This document shows, in pieces, positions 31,082 through 42,378 of a stretch of DNA of 64,000 nucleotides (its first letter is position 1; every line of letters starts with the position of its first letter). Source of the stretch: Oryzias latipes (Eukaryota; Chordata; Actinopteri; Beloniformes; Adrianichthyidae); contig NC_019866.2 of assembly GCF_002234675.1 (NCBI RefSeq), forward strand, positions 14,661,261 through 14,725,260. The letters are read 5' to 3'. Below the pieces are notes generated by a model. It saw only the letters and a list, made by a program, of their open reading frames with translations, ran no database searches and had not been told where the DNA came from. The position numbers and the translations under genes were made by a program.

Positions 31082-31233
31082 CAATAGATGATCAGATTTA
31101 AGATTTTTTTCAGATAATCCACCAGTATTTGTCAAAGCATAAATGATTATTTATAAATTTATAAATAATCATTTATGCTTTGACAAATACTGGTGGATTA
31201 TCTGAAAAAAATCTTAAATCTGATCATCTATTG
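31082..31233. repeat. Perfect 152-bp palindrome
   Basis: Two 76-base arms match exactly as inverted repeats with no spacer; the centre is TTATAAATTTATAA at 31151-31164. The right arm is normal V-cassette flank found near other B genes; the left arm is its inverted copy. In the first cassette (about 7262-7360) the left arm is largely gone. Confidence 0.9.
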
Positions 31234-31414
31234 TCTTGTAATCAGTTCATTATTTACTGTATTATGTTGACTGAAAAAGAATTAAAAGTTTAGTAAAAAT
31301 ATTACATAAATGATTATGTAATATGAAGAATACCTATTTAAACAACAAAGAAATATTAATAAAGATATGATGAAAAACATGTGACAGGAATTCCACAAAG
31401 GAAGTCACCTACAG

Positions 31415-31979
31415 CAGTGGTGCCCAACCTTCATAACACCACGGACCGGTATGACGTCACGTCAAGTTTTCACCGACCGGACTTTAAAATGCGGCGAACG
31501 ATTATTGTAGCAGCACTACAGAAACAGAAACGTGGCACTTTTATTTTGACACGCATGACATTGTACATCATAAAGGTCTCATCATCATCTCCCCTGCCCA
31601 CAGTCATGGTGCAAAAATTAAGTACTGTCTATTAAATGTATTTTTCTATTTTTTCGAAGGCTCCTCTTTTGTCTCCTGGCTGGGTGTTTTCCCCTTGGCA
31701 AAAAAAAAACTTTCCAAAGACGTTTGATTTTTACTCATTTTGCTGGGTTCTATTTTAACCTTTTATGAAACCTATCACGTGACAAAGAAGAGCGCCTTGG
31801 TCTGCGTCAAGATTGACTTAGACGGATGTAACAGAAAATCAAACAATTTTTCAACATCTTTTAGATTCTGAAATAAATAAAACGAAAGTAATGTAAGTTA
31901 TTTATTTTTTCTGTGCGGCCCGGTTCCACATTACCAACGGATCGGACTCGGTCCACGGCACGGGGGTTGGGGACCGCTG
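31415..31979 (+). mobile_element. hAT element (copy 2, uninterrupted, 565 bp)
   Basis: Ends CAGTGGTGCCCAACC / GGTTGGGGACCGCTG with 8-bp duplications ACCTACAG (31407-31414) and ACCTATAG (31980-31987). Same insertion as 7548-9553 in the first cassette. Confidence 0.85.
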
Positions 31980-32018
31980 ACCTATAGCAAAATCATGAAA
32001 CAATTTATTTTTAACTAA

Positions 32019-33724
32019 TGATGCTCATATCCGATTTTCTGACTATATCCGATTTTTTTGACGACCCGCTTACATCATCTTTTAAAAGTGACCCGTATCT
32101 GATTTTTGCATTTACACTATACAGTGCTGAAACTATCAAACGTAGACGTTCTGAGGACTACGTAGCAGTATTTCCGCATTCCGCGGACCTCTTTCTGACT
32201 TTTGTCATTGCGGTTGTCATGGAGGCAACGCGGCGACGGAAGGAGGGGATGCACGGGGGAGTAAAAAGGAGGAGGGCTGCTCGGCTCTCTCTGAGTTTTG
32301 AGTGAGGAAGTGTTTGTAGACGTTGTGCTGTCCGAACAGTTTGATCCAAGTGTTGAACCTTTCCTGCGCGATGACTTCTCTTTTCTGACCGTGGTCAGAA
32401 ACACATGGGAGATTTCCTCGGGGTTCACTTTTCCGTTCTGAACCCTCAGCCTCCAGAATGGGCTAAGAAACACTCCAAAACTTTTGGGCGAGACACCTTA
32501 TTTTTAATTTTCCGTTTTTCCGACAGTCCCCCGCTCCGCTCTCACACCCCCCCCTCTCTCCTTACACACAGACACGCAACATGGTCCCCATCATACACGC
32601 CCCCCAAAGAAATAAACGGCTTCTAGCCTGTTCCATAGCAACGGTGTTCCACTTCATTAGTTACCGTTTGTGTCCCGACCGGGACACAAACACAACAGCG
32701 GTTTCCAACTACGGTCTGAAGCCTGAGGCTGAAAGGTAACACGCTGACAGCAAAATCAGCGCAAAAAAACCACCTTAATAAGTCATGTGATCTCAGTTGG
32801 TGGTGTCCTGAATTGACGTCACTGACGTACGACTCGCATTTACTGGGGAATATCCGATTTGTCTGCTTACATGGCACACGCAAATGCACGTATCCGATTT
32901 GTTTCAGATTTATTTCCACATATGAGAGAGGCCTGTATCTAGGGATAGGTATCGTTAAGGTTTTAACGATACTACTACTCTTATCGATACTGCTTATCGA
33001 TCCGGTACTCTTATCGGTACTCTTATCGATACTTTTTGAGGACGAAAAAAATAAATAAATAACAAATTAAGAACATAAAGTGTTTTATTTCCTCACTATG
33101 CAACAACATTTTTTTTTTAACAAAACATTTTACTTTATACATGAGAATGTTCCAGACAGGATATTTATTTAATTATTTATTTAATCTAATTGTTTTTATT
33201 ATTTATGAGTGTGATGTTTCATTTGATCTTTTGTCCATTTTCCACAACCTTGAATAGACTTTTCTGTCTGTCAAACACCAGAGTTGAGTGAAGTTAAGTT
33301 AAATGATGGAAACAAATTCATTTTGATGCAGACTCCTTTCTATTTTGCCAACTCCATTCATTTTTCTTTAAATCCAGTAAACTCAATAAATGATATTCAT
33401 TTTACGGATGACAACTATCATTAGTTATTAATTATTATTAAGTATTAGGAAGCAGCTGATAGTTTGTCGCGGGTCTGGAATCATAAGCGGTGAATCTAAG
33501 CCCCGCTACTCTACCTGTTTGTTGTATGCTCCGCGTGCAACGCCCCCCCCCCCCCCCCCCCCCCCCCCGATGCCCCGGCCTGTTCTGCACAAACAGCGCA
33601 ACATACGGTCACACAAATAGACAGAGCTCTCCGCTTCAACGAGAATACCGAAATTAACATCATCATTAATGAACTCAAAATTTACTGACTTGGTGAGTTA
33701 AATATGGCAGATAACGCTTGTGGG

Positions 33725-33755
<31 letters not shown>

Positions 33756-33998
33756 AGAAAAAGTATCTTCTCCAGTACCGATAGCAGAACCGTTCAGGTC
33801 AGATCTTAACGATACTGCGGTCTTGAAGAATGCGGCCCCGGGGGGCACAGTACCCATCCCTACCTGTATCCGATCTGAGAAAAACGGAATCCATGCGCTT
33901 TTGTCCTGCTTACACGTTCACCGATCATATCCGATCTATGCCACGTGAGAGGAAAAAATCGGAATTGGGTCACTTGAACCATGCAGTGTAAAGGCGGC
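32019..33998. mobile_element. Unclassified DNA element with ATCCGATTT-rich ends (host of a nested hAT)
   Basis: Both sides carry repeated ATCCGAT motifs in opposite orientation. The right end GTGTAAAGGCGGCC is sharp against a V-gene tail; the left end is truncated and abuts B-upstream flank. No transposase was recognised. It probably mediated or followed a deletion joining unrelated V-cassette parts. Confidence 0.5.
32940..33862. mobile_element. hAT-type non-autonomous element (923 bp), nested
   Basis: Ends TAGGGATAGGTA / TACCCATCCCTA with perfect 8-bp duplications CCTGTATC (32932-32939 and 33863-33870). No transposase. Carries a run of 26 C (33543-33568) and a (CA)n tract at about 33726-33750. 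Confidence 0.85.
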
Positions 33999-34056
33999 CT
34001 AAATGGACAGAACATGCAGCCTGAAGACTCTGCTGTATATTTCTGTGCCAGAGATC
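33999..34056 (+). pseudogene. ighv: Orphan tail of a family A IGHV segment
   Basis: Only the last 58 bp of the V exon remain (LNGQNMQPEDSAVYFCARDP). Upstream V sequence is replaced by the unclassified element. The RSS behind it is intact. Confidence 0.9.
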
Positions 34057-34095
34057 CACAGTGATACAAACCATCAACAGATCTGAACAAAAACC
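34057..34095 (+). other. Orphan V-RSS with consensus heptamer and nonamer
   Basis: CACAGTG 34057-34063, 23-bp spacer, ACAAAAACC 34087-34095, attached to a V tail with no promoter, leader or FR1. Confidence 0.9.
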
Positions 34096-35267
34096 CCTCA
34101 GAGACTGAAAACTTGTAACATGAATCCACCAAAGGAGGCGCTCTAACACTAACAAAGATTTTTTTTGCTTTTTTTTACTATAAATACTTTTTTGTTTTAA
34201 AGCCTTGGAAAAATTGGTTCAACAAATGAGTCTTTTATAAAAGAATTCAATCAAGTCAAAAAAATAAAAGTCCTATCATAATAAATTAAACTTTATTTAT
34301 GATGCACTTTTCATAAATACATAAAGGTTCAACAAAATAAAAACATCTTTCAAACTCAAAAAACAATATAAAGACATTCACACATATGATGGGCTTAAAT
34401 CCAAAAACCACCTCCCACATTGTTAAAGATAAAATGTCACATGACTAAGAAAAGGATCAGAAATCTGGCTTGATGCTGAGTGATGACATCATGGTATGAG
34501 GATCTGTCCAAACCTCTTCCATTCAAAGCAAGTAAGCAAGTAAAAAAACAAAAAAAAATGTAAAAGAATAAATAAATAAATGCACAGTACACATAGAATC
34601 ACAATAAGTGAATAGCAAATAGTCTTAAAAAATTTCTTAGAAAAAATGCCATCAAATTAAAAATATGAATTACATTGAATTATATTAACAGTCAAGACAC
34701 TTTTTTTGAATTGTTTATAACATTTATTAAAGCAACATTCTCTTGCTGTGGCTCAATTTCCTATTTTTAATTTCAATGTTCATAAAATAAAGAAAATGTA
34801 AACAAATTGAGGAAAAGAGTATTTGTTTTATTTATTTATTGGGTTTATTTTTGCATTTTCCTAAAATCTACTAAGATCTTTATCATTTATAATGTTAAAC
34901 ATTCTGGTGGATTAACTGAAAGAAGTCTTAAATCTGATCATCGATTGTCTTTTAGTCAGTTCAAAATTTACTGTATTATGTTGACTGAAAAAGTAAAAAA
35001 TCTTACATGAAGAATTTTTATGTTTATGAATAATACATATTAAGACAACAAAGAAATATAATAAAGAAATCATGAAAAGAAAATAGTCCAGGAATTCAAC
35101 AAAGGAGGCCACCTACAGAATAATTTTGAACATTTATTTGTAACTAAACCTGAAGATATAAAAAAGAGAAAACAAAAGTGGAATAATTTAATTAGATCAG
35201 AAAAAAGTATTTTCTGATTCAAATGTGAATTCTGATGGAGCTGAATGTCTTCTGTGAGGTGGAGTCA
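34096..35267. other. AT-rich flank between the orphan A tail and B2
   Basis: Colinear with other A-to-B intervals (43000-44560, 53200-53830). Contains LINE 3'-end-like motif near 34290. No genes seen. Confidence 0.5.
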
Positions 35268-35275
35268 ATGCAAAC
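35268..35275 (+). promoter_or_regulatory. Octamer-like ATGCAAAC of B2
   Basis: Same position as in B1, 69 bp before the ATG; TATA-like CTATTTATC follows at about 35292. Confidence 0.6.
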
Positions 35276-35343
35276 ATGGACATCTTCCTCCTCTATTTAT
35301 CTGACAGCAGAGATGACAGCAGAGACACTGAACTCAGTTGAAC

Positions 35344-35776
35344 ATGATGGACTGTAGGACAGGACTGCTGCTTTTAACTCTCTGTTATGCAGGTGAACAT
35401 CATCATGCAGATATTGTAGATTTCTGATGTTTTCCTTTTTTAAATCCAGTGTTCTGATATTCCTTCCCAGTTGTTGATGGACAGACTCTGACTGAGTCTG
35501 AATCTGCGGTTAAAAGACCTGGAGAATCCCACAGACTGACCTGTTCAGCCTCTGGATTCTCTTTCAGCAGCTATCGCATGAGCTGGGTCAGACAGGCTCC
35601 TGGAAAAGGACTGGAATGGATTGCTTTTATCTACTCTGACAGCAGTGGCATGTTCTACTCAGAGTCAGTGAAAAACCGCTTCACCATCTCCAGAGACAAC
35701 AGCAGACAGCAGCTGTATCTGCAGATGAACAGTCTGAGAGCTGAAGATTCTGCTGTTTATTACTGCGCTAGAGACA
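35344..35776 (+). CDS. ighv: IGHV segment B2 (family B), apparently functional
   Basis: Leader 35344-35392, intron 35393-35470, V exon 35471-35776. Mature chain [20 protein letters not shown]1 [23 protein letters not shown]2 [11 protein letters not shown]3 [19 protein letters not shown] and YYCARD. It differs from B1 mainly in CDR1 and CDR2, with R for H in the FR1 stretch (KRPGE versus KRHGE). No stops; splice sites normal. Second-cassette copy of B1. Confidence 0.92.
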
Positions 35777-35814
35777 CACAGTGACTCAAGAGACAGAAAC
35801 TCTGTACAAAAACA
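35777..35814 (+). other. V-RSS of B2 (22-bp spacer)
   Basis: CACAGTG 35777-35783, spacer 35784-35805, ACAAAAACA 35806-35814. Confidence 0.85.
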
Positions 35815-36870
35815 CAACATGAAGAAAATAGCTCTCATCCGTTCTTTTAAATATTATTCTACAGAACAGTGAATGCAAAAAAGGGAAAATTGATATTTTA
35901 CAAAAGCCTTTCAAAGGAGTAAAATAACAACAGTTTTAGGAAAAGTGAGATGTGTTGTTTTTTTTTTCCTTGTCAATTTTTTACTTTTTTGTTGCTATTT
36001 TAGTGTGCAGGTTTTTAAATGATTGCTTATACTTTCAATGGAGCTGTTAAAGGGATTCACAGACCGATTTTTAATGTGGGAGGATTTGCCGTTTTCCTAT
36101 TTAATTTATTTTGTCCAGCCTCTTTTTGGGCTATATCTATTTATGGGCCATGGAGAAGAAAAAAAAGGCCATAGAAATTTAATCTCAGAATTCTGACTCT
36201 AAAGTTAGAATTCTAACTTTAATCTCAGAATTTTGACTTTAAACTCAGAATTTTGACTTTAATCTCAGAATTTTGACTTTAAAGTCAACACGAACATGTG
36301 AGCCATATCCTTCAGCACTGCAGAGGCCGAGGAGCTGCAGGAGTGGAACCAACAAAATTGACGTCTGTAAGTGTCTTTTTGCACGCTCAAGGCTTACCGG
36401 AGGAGGTCATTACGCCAGTGGAAGAACAGAAGGTAAGTAAAACAAAGAAATTGTTTTAAACTGGATCTTGTAAATGAACGGGCAGCAGGCTATGCAAGTA
36501 TTTTGCATCAGCCATGCAAGACTTTGCATGCATAGCTAGTGCAAAATCTAGGGCTTTGTCTAGATATGTTTAGCACCACCATTGACGTGCCCGTTTATAG
36601 CAACAACTACCTTATAATCTCATTTTTTTTGCCTTTAGTCAGAAAATACTCTCTACATATGTCTAAAAGATTGTCGTGTTTTACTCCTATGCATGATGAT
36701 TGATACATACCAATCTTTACACTAACCCTCCAACACAATAACATTCAGTTTTCAGAAGCCTTCTCTTCGCGTGAAACATTCTTTTTATTATCTCATTGCC
36801 AAACAAACACTCTGCATACGATGGTGCCCCGTCACAGAATCATACCCTTTCATAACATTTCATAAAGACT
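35815..36870. other. B2 3' flank (duplicate of 10260-11230)
   Basis: Contains an expanded ~20-bp tandem repeat (36178-36285) and the second copy of the exon-like fragment (36310-36433, donor GTAAGT at 36434-36439). Otherwise nothing recognised. Confidence 0.5.
36178..36285 (+). repeat. Short tandem repeat, ~20-bp unit (about 5 copies)
   Basis: Same array as 10605-10665 with about two more units. Confidence 0.7.
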
Positions 36871-36928
36871 TGATGTCATGTTGTCAACCAAGTAGAAGCT
36901 CCAATCAATCATCATCATCATCCTCATC

Positions 36929-37324
36929 ATGTTCTCTGTAGTTCTGCTGCTGCTTCTGGCTGCTGGAGTCTGTGAGTTTGACTGAGACAAAGACACCATT
37001 AACCATTAAACTGTTTGTCCTCTTCAGGTGTAAAGTGTGAGCAGCTGACACAGCCAGCCTCTGTGAGTCTGCAGCCAGGTGAGAGGCTGACCATCACCTG
37101 TCAGGTCTCTTATTCTGTGAGCAGCTACTACACAGCTTGGATCAGACAGCATGCAGGGAAAGGACTAGAGTGGATTGGTAGCGAACGTGTTGGACAAACG
37201 AAATACTACAAAGATTCACTGAAGAACAAGTTCAGCATTGATTTGGACTCTTCCAACAAGAGAGTGACTCTAAATGGACAGAACATGCAGCCTTAAGACT
37301 CTGTGTATTTCTGTGCAAAATATC
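36929..37324 (+). pseudogene. ighv: IGHV pseudogene psiA4 (family A)
   Basis: Leader 36929-36971 (MFSVVLLLLLAAGV), intron to 37027, V exon 37028-37324. Intact through FR1-FR3 (SERVGQTKYYKDSL) until TAA at 37294-37296, where GAA stood in the MQPEDSAVYFC end; the following Ala codon is also deleted (DSVYFC). The nonamer is ACAAATACC. Sister of psiA2, which shares the unusual FR2-CDR2 sequence WIGSERVGQT; both also share the H in WIRQHAGKG. Confidence 0.92.
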
Positions 37325-37363
37325 CACAGTGACACAAACCATCAGCAGACCTGAACAAATACC
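37325..37363 (+). other. V-RSS of psiA4 (one nonamer mismatch)
   Basis: CACAGTG 37325-37331, spacer 37332-37354, ACAAATACC 37355-37363. Confidence 0.88.
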
Positions 37364-37469
37364 CCTCGGAGCCTGAAAACTTGCAACATAAATCAACCAG
37401 AGGAGGCGCTCTAACACTACTGGATAATTGTTCAGTAAAGAAGAAGATACTCAACTTTTATGTGTGTTT

Positions 37470-37677
37470 AACCCTTGTGCTATCTTAGATGACCCCACCC
37501 TTACATTGATTCTCCCTACCATGACAATGGTGGATGAAGGTGGAAAGATTTCATGTGATCCATGGAAACCAGTGAAAAACACAAATCATTGAATAAAAAA
37601 GGTTCAACGCACTGTCTAGTGGGTCTATATGACCCAACTCCCAACGTTAAATTGCCTAGGATAGCAAAAGGGTTAAA
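37470..37677. mobile_element. TTAA-type MITE (copy in psiA4 flank)
   Basis: TTAA on both sides, inner ends CCCTTGTGCTATCTTAG and CTAGGATAGCAAAAGGG. Absent from the third flank copy at about 61450. Confidence 0.75.
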
Positions 37678-37700
37678 GGATGAAAAAAATGTAATCTAGT

Positions 37701-38299
37701 TGACATGATCTGATCAAGGTGGTCCCAGATGCTGCAACCCGGAAGGAAGAGGCAGGTAGATGGAAGGTACGTAACAGGTTTTAATTTGAAGGAGCCAGTG
37801 GATCCAGGAGGGGAGAGGGGCTTGGAGCTTGACGAGGAGTCTTCGGCCAACGGTGAGTACGGGAGTCAATGGCGTGACAAGTGCTCTCGACGGCGGCGAG
37901 AATAGAGTCTTTGGACAGCGGCGTGGCTGGAGTTCTTGACTGTGGTGTGGCTGGAGTTCTTGACTGTGGCGTGGCTGGAGTTCTTGACTGTGGCGTGGCT
38001 GGAGTTCTTGTGGAGCGTGGAGGGTTTTGGCTTCTGCTCGAGGTGGATTAGGACTCAGTTGCTCTCGTGGAAAACGGCAGACCTGAAGCACAGCAAAAAC
38101 ATGATAAGCGAGGCAAAACATGCAATAGAGGGCCAGGTGTAGCATGAGGTGAGGTAAGCACCATCAGGGTTAACGGACTGGCAAAGAATGCTTGAGGTGG
38201 GTCTCCTTAAATGGCAGGTGCCTAGATGAGGAAAGTAGAAAAACCTGCGAGTCCTGAGCAGAGCTGGGAGGGGGAGGAGTCGGACAAGCCACCATGACA
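37701..38299. mobile_element. Solo-LTR-like insertion (copy 2, 599 bp)
   Basis: TG...CA ends and CTAGT duplications (37696-37700, 38300-38304). Four units of the 24-bp repeat (37922-38011) against two in copy 1, exactly explaining the 48-bp length difference. Confidence 0.78.
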
Positions 38300-39904
38300 C
38301 TAGTCTGACAGTTATCAACATTTAAACAAAATGCTTTTTGTAGTCATCCAGTTAACATTTGAGTGGACATATAAATTGATTTTGGTAAATAATGACTGTC
38401 ATTACAATTGCAAAGGCAAATGCATAAGATTTGGTTTGTGGAACTAAAACTCAAAAACAAAGTTAACCTAATTTGACTAAAAATCCATACACATTGACTT
38501 AACAAAACTGGACTGTAAAAACCCTTAAATGAGGAGAAACATGACTGGTAAACTTTTATTCCAAGTATGTTGTTGCATTTCATGAAAAACCCTCAGACAG
38601 GCCTAATATTTTCTGCTTTTAAGAATATGTGAAGAAAAATCATTTTTATTATTATCATTGTTTATCTGTAATTGTTTAAATGTATTTTAAATATTAACCT
38701 AAATTGACCTGTTTACCTATTTTATAATACCGTTCTGTGTTTGTTTATCTGCATCTCACCCTCAGCTAGGATGAGGGGGTTTTACGACACACTGTCCTTA
38801 GCTGATGAAGAATACTGTCTGAACTGAGAATCTTCCCAAATGGTTCATTATATGACTCCCCCTAATGAACTTTACTCTCTGTTTGGAAATTGTAACGTCC
38901 TACTTGAATTCTTACTAAAAGGAGCACTGTAAGAAGCAGACCTTTGAGAAGAGAAGTTACTTGTGCATAAGTTACTTTGATTCTTGTTGTGGTTTCTTAT
39001 TTTGTTTTTTTTTAATGTCTAGATGCATTTATCTCACAGACTAGAAACAAGAATTTTCTGCCTGTACTAAATATTATCCATTTTATTTTGTTTTCAGTGG
39101 TACATTGGCCTTCAATCTCAAGTTTTACTCTCTAAAGGTATTTATCGAACTGGAAGATTCCCATTAATAGCATGTTAACAAAAACATGTAACAAAAGTTT
39201 TCCTGTGGATTACTTTTTTCAAAGTTTCCAGTTATGATCTAACTATACTTGTGGTAAATGTGTCATGGTCTTTTGTTTTAAGTCAACATCAAAGATTTTC
39301 ATCTTCTCATTAAAGAGTCATTTCCTCCCTGTCTGTGCCTTTGGGACGCCAGCTGAGGCCACATCACTGAAAGAAAGACTAAACTGATGCAAAAGATCTC
39401 TGTTTCACTGCTCAGTTCGCATGGCAGCAGATGCTCGTGTCTGTTCCCATCTTCTGCATACGTGCATCAACTGAAACAAGGTTTTAACATCGTGTATTAA
39501 AAGAAAAGAGTAATTGTTGCAGATTTTTTTGACTGTAAGGTTTGAGTTCCACCTCAAAAAACCTACAATAGAAATGTTAGACAGGTTACAACTGAACACA
39601 CCGAGAACAGGTTGATGATGCTGAAATACTCTACTCATTGTTGCTAATGCTTCACTAATTTTTGCCAAAACGATAGAAACAAATTAATATTATAATTGAA
39701 AACATGTGACAAACAATTGAAAGCAAACTACAGCACAGACAGCATTGGAAGGCTAAAAAATAACTCAATATAATTTAAAGAAATAGGTAAAACTCAAAGA
39801 GAAATTAAAATGTGTGTGGACAATGTCAGAAGTATATTTTTTGCATCCGTTGTAATTGGAACTGTAGAAAAGTTATTCTTGCTGCTTGATTCTAAATCAA
39901 AAGT
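38300..39904. other. Non-coding flank duplicated at 61485-63260
   Basis: About 1.6 kb with no open frame or recognised repeat. At about 39690 it holds the empty site for the SINE inserted at 62818-63047. Confidence 0.5.
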
Positions 39905-41205
39905 TACTGGGGCTGCACTATCGCTTTAAAAAAGTCTTGGTTCAAATCCCAGCAGGGTTCTTTCTGTGTGCAGTTTGCATGTTCTCTGTCTGTGGGTTAT
40001 TTCTGTCCAGTCCAGGCTCCTCCCACAATCCAAAAACATACTTCATTGGTTGATTGGGGACTCTAAAATGTCTCATAGTTGTGAATGTAAGTGTGTGAGG
40101 TTTTGTTTCTGTGTTGCCCTGCGATGGACTAACAGCTGTCCAGATCTGGGGTGTCAAACTCATTTTGGTTTGGGGGCCACATTCCACCCGTCTGATCTCA
40201 TGTGGGCCGGACCAGTACCATAAAAGCAAAAATAACCCATGGTCAGCTTGTTATACCACTGTCATTCAAGTGTGCAAAACACAAGAAAATGTCAAAGAAT
40301 CTTTTCCTGGTTGGCTGCTTGAATTTTGTGGCAACACCTGCCTTCTTCCTGACCTTTAATGGGGCGCCATCAGTGACCAGACTGGCATCACGTGACCAGG
40401 TCACACCAACATTGTCCACTGCAGTAACTAGAGAGCTGACTATGTCATCAGCTGTTGTTGTGTCCATAAACTCAGCAAACTCTGCTGTGACAGTCACTTC
40501 AACACCTCTAATAAATATGCACAGTTGTATATACCTGTGGTGTCGGTGCTTTCATCATTAGCTACCAAAAAAGCAAAAAAATGACTGGATTCCTTCATTT
40601 GGCCGCCCAAATCAGAAATGTTGTATCTGGCATTGTAATACTTGATAGACTTATGTTGGCAAAGATCAACGTTTTTTTGGAGCACAAGCTCCATGAACAA
40701 AAAAAAATGTCAATTTTTCCCAGAAAGCTTGGCACTCCACTTCAACATTTTTTTTTTTGTGACAACATTTCGGTCATTAGGCTGTCACTACTGATCATTC
40801 TTATAGCAATGTAACAGCGGTGAGGATAGCAGGGAATCAAACTGAATCTTACCCAAAGACAGAGCTGTTAGGTTTTGCAATTGGCACGTGCAGAGATATG
40901 CTGTTTCACGTTTTCCTTTTTCTTTGGTCCCCCTAATGGCGGAATTGTGCATTTTGGTTATTTCTTTAAAAAAAAATCATAACTTGCCACAGGAATGGAC
41001 TTGAAAAAAATTTTTGGTTAAAAAAAAAACATCCTTAGAATTTCTACTCTTCCTGAGTTGGCCGGATTAAACCATCTTGGTGACCGAATACGGCCTGCGG
41101 GCCGTATGATTGACACCCCATGTCCAGAGGTTGGCTAAGCTCCAGCAACCCCGTGACCCCGTAATGGGAACAAGCAGATATAGAAAAATGATAGATGGAC
41201 AAAAA
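39905..41205 (+). mobile_element. tRNA-derived SINE (plus), split by a hAT element
   Basis: Head at 39905-40137 (GGTTCAAATCCC B box, then GTTTGCATGTTCTC), tail at 41122-41205 (AGCAACCCCGTGACCCCG). The hAT element lies between them. Confidence 0.7.
40146..41121 (-). mobile_element. hAT element with decayed GTF2IRD2-like transposase (976 bp)
   Basis: Ends TGGGGTGTCAAACTCAT / TTGACACCCCA with near-identical 8-bp duplications GTCCAGAT and GTCCAGAG. The minus strand carries transposase pieces: FFAFLVANDESTDTTGIYNC (40494-40700) and WSRDASLVTDGAPLKVRKKA (40243-40497). DESTD holds the first catalytic Asp of hAT transposases. A duplicate begins at 63466 and runs off the window. Confidence 0.75.
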
Positions 41206-41823
41206 AGTCTTTTGAAAAAAATAATGATTTCTAAATAAAAGCATCTGGGTAAAAAATGTGTTAACATATAAAATACATAATATGCATAACTGTTTCTTAA
41301 AATGCTAATATAAAATGGCAATCTTATTTTATATTAAAATAACATTTATTTTATGAGGTCAATTTAAGGAACCACATTCGTTGATTTTACTGTATTTTAT
41401 TAACTGAAATGTGAACATTTCGGATCTCTATACTTGTGGGTAATAACCTGCTGAACTGTTGTTTTAACAGAAAAACAGGTTTTTACTTTGATTTTCACCG
41501 TAAAGCTTTTCTGGCCCTAAAGAAAAAGACTAAAAAAATCATGAAAAATTGTTAAAATCTGATGCTGCACAAAATGCCAAACTTTTAAAATGTTTTGTAA
41601 AATTGAAACCCTATTTATGTGGCATTTTATTCTTCTGGGAAATGTGTATCATCTGTTACACTTTACTAATTGTAGAGTTAAATAATGAGGATATCTTACA
41701 TATTTTCACATGCAAGAACCTGTTGGGATCAGTGTGTACTTTCAGAGAGCTGTGTAGTTTTTCCTTTTAAGTAACTGGATGCTTGAATTTACATAACGGT
41801 CTACCTTTTAGAATATTTTCTTT
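41206..41823. other. AT-rich non-coding stretch before A5
   Basis: No open frame, no recognised repeat, no similarity noticed to flanks of other A genes. Confidence 0.4.
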
Positions 41824-41831
41824 ATGCAAAG
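41824..41831 (+). promoter_or_regulatory. Octamer-like ATGCAAAG of A5
   Basis: One mismatch to the octamer, 94 bp before the A5 ATG. The surrounding promoter differs from other family A genes. Confidence 0.45.
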
Positions 41832-41925
41832 TAAACTTGTAGGCCTTTTTTATCTAAGCTTCAAATGTTTCCATTAGCAGCAGAGGAAGAGTTACTCCCA
41901 TCAGAGATAGTTCATCTTCATCATC

Positions 41926-42339
41926 ATGTTCTCTGTAGCTCCTCTGCTGCTGCTTCTGGCTGCTGGATCCTGTGAGTTTGACTGAGACAAAGACACTGTT
42001 CACTGTTGTTACACTATTAACCATTAAACTGTTTGTCCTCTTCAGGTGTAAAGTGTGAACAGCTGACACAGCCAGCCTCTGTGAGTCTGCAGCCAGGTGA
42101 GAGGCTGACCATCACCTGTCAGGTCTCTTATTCTCTGAGCTACTACACAGGTTGGATCAGACAGCCTGCAGGGAAAGGACTGGAGTGGATTGGGATAAAA
42201 TACACTGGAGACTCTCACTACAAAGATTCACTGAAGAACAAGTTCAGCATTGATTTGGACTCTTCCAACAACAGAGTGACTCTAAATGGACAGAACATGC
42301 AGCCTGAAGACTCTGCTGTGTATTTCTGTGCCAGATGGA
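41926..42339 (+). CDS. ighv: IGHV segment A5 (family A), coding intact
   Basis: Leader exon 41926-41971 is one codon longer than in other A genes (MFSVAPLLLLLAAGS). Intron 41972-42045, V exon 42046-42339. FR1 Cys, [17 protein letters not shown]2 IKYTGDS and YFCARW end are all present without stops; CDR1 is one codon shorter (SYSLSYYTG). The 5' flank is unrelated to the other A promoters and the nonamer is degenerate, so use in rearrangement is doubtful. Confidence 0.9.
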
Positions 42340-42378
42340 CACAGTGACTCATACCATCAGCAGACCTGAACAAACGTT
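42340..42378 (+). other. V-RSS of A5 with degenerate nonamer
   Basis: CACAGTG 42340-42346, 23-bp spacer, then ACAAACGTT 42370-42378, where consensus is ACAAAAACC (5 of 9 match). Confidence 0.8.
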
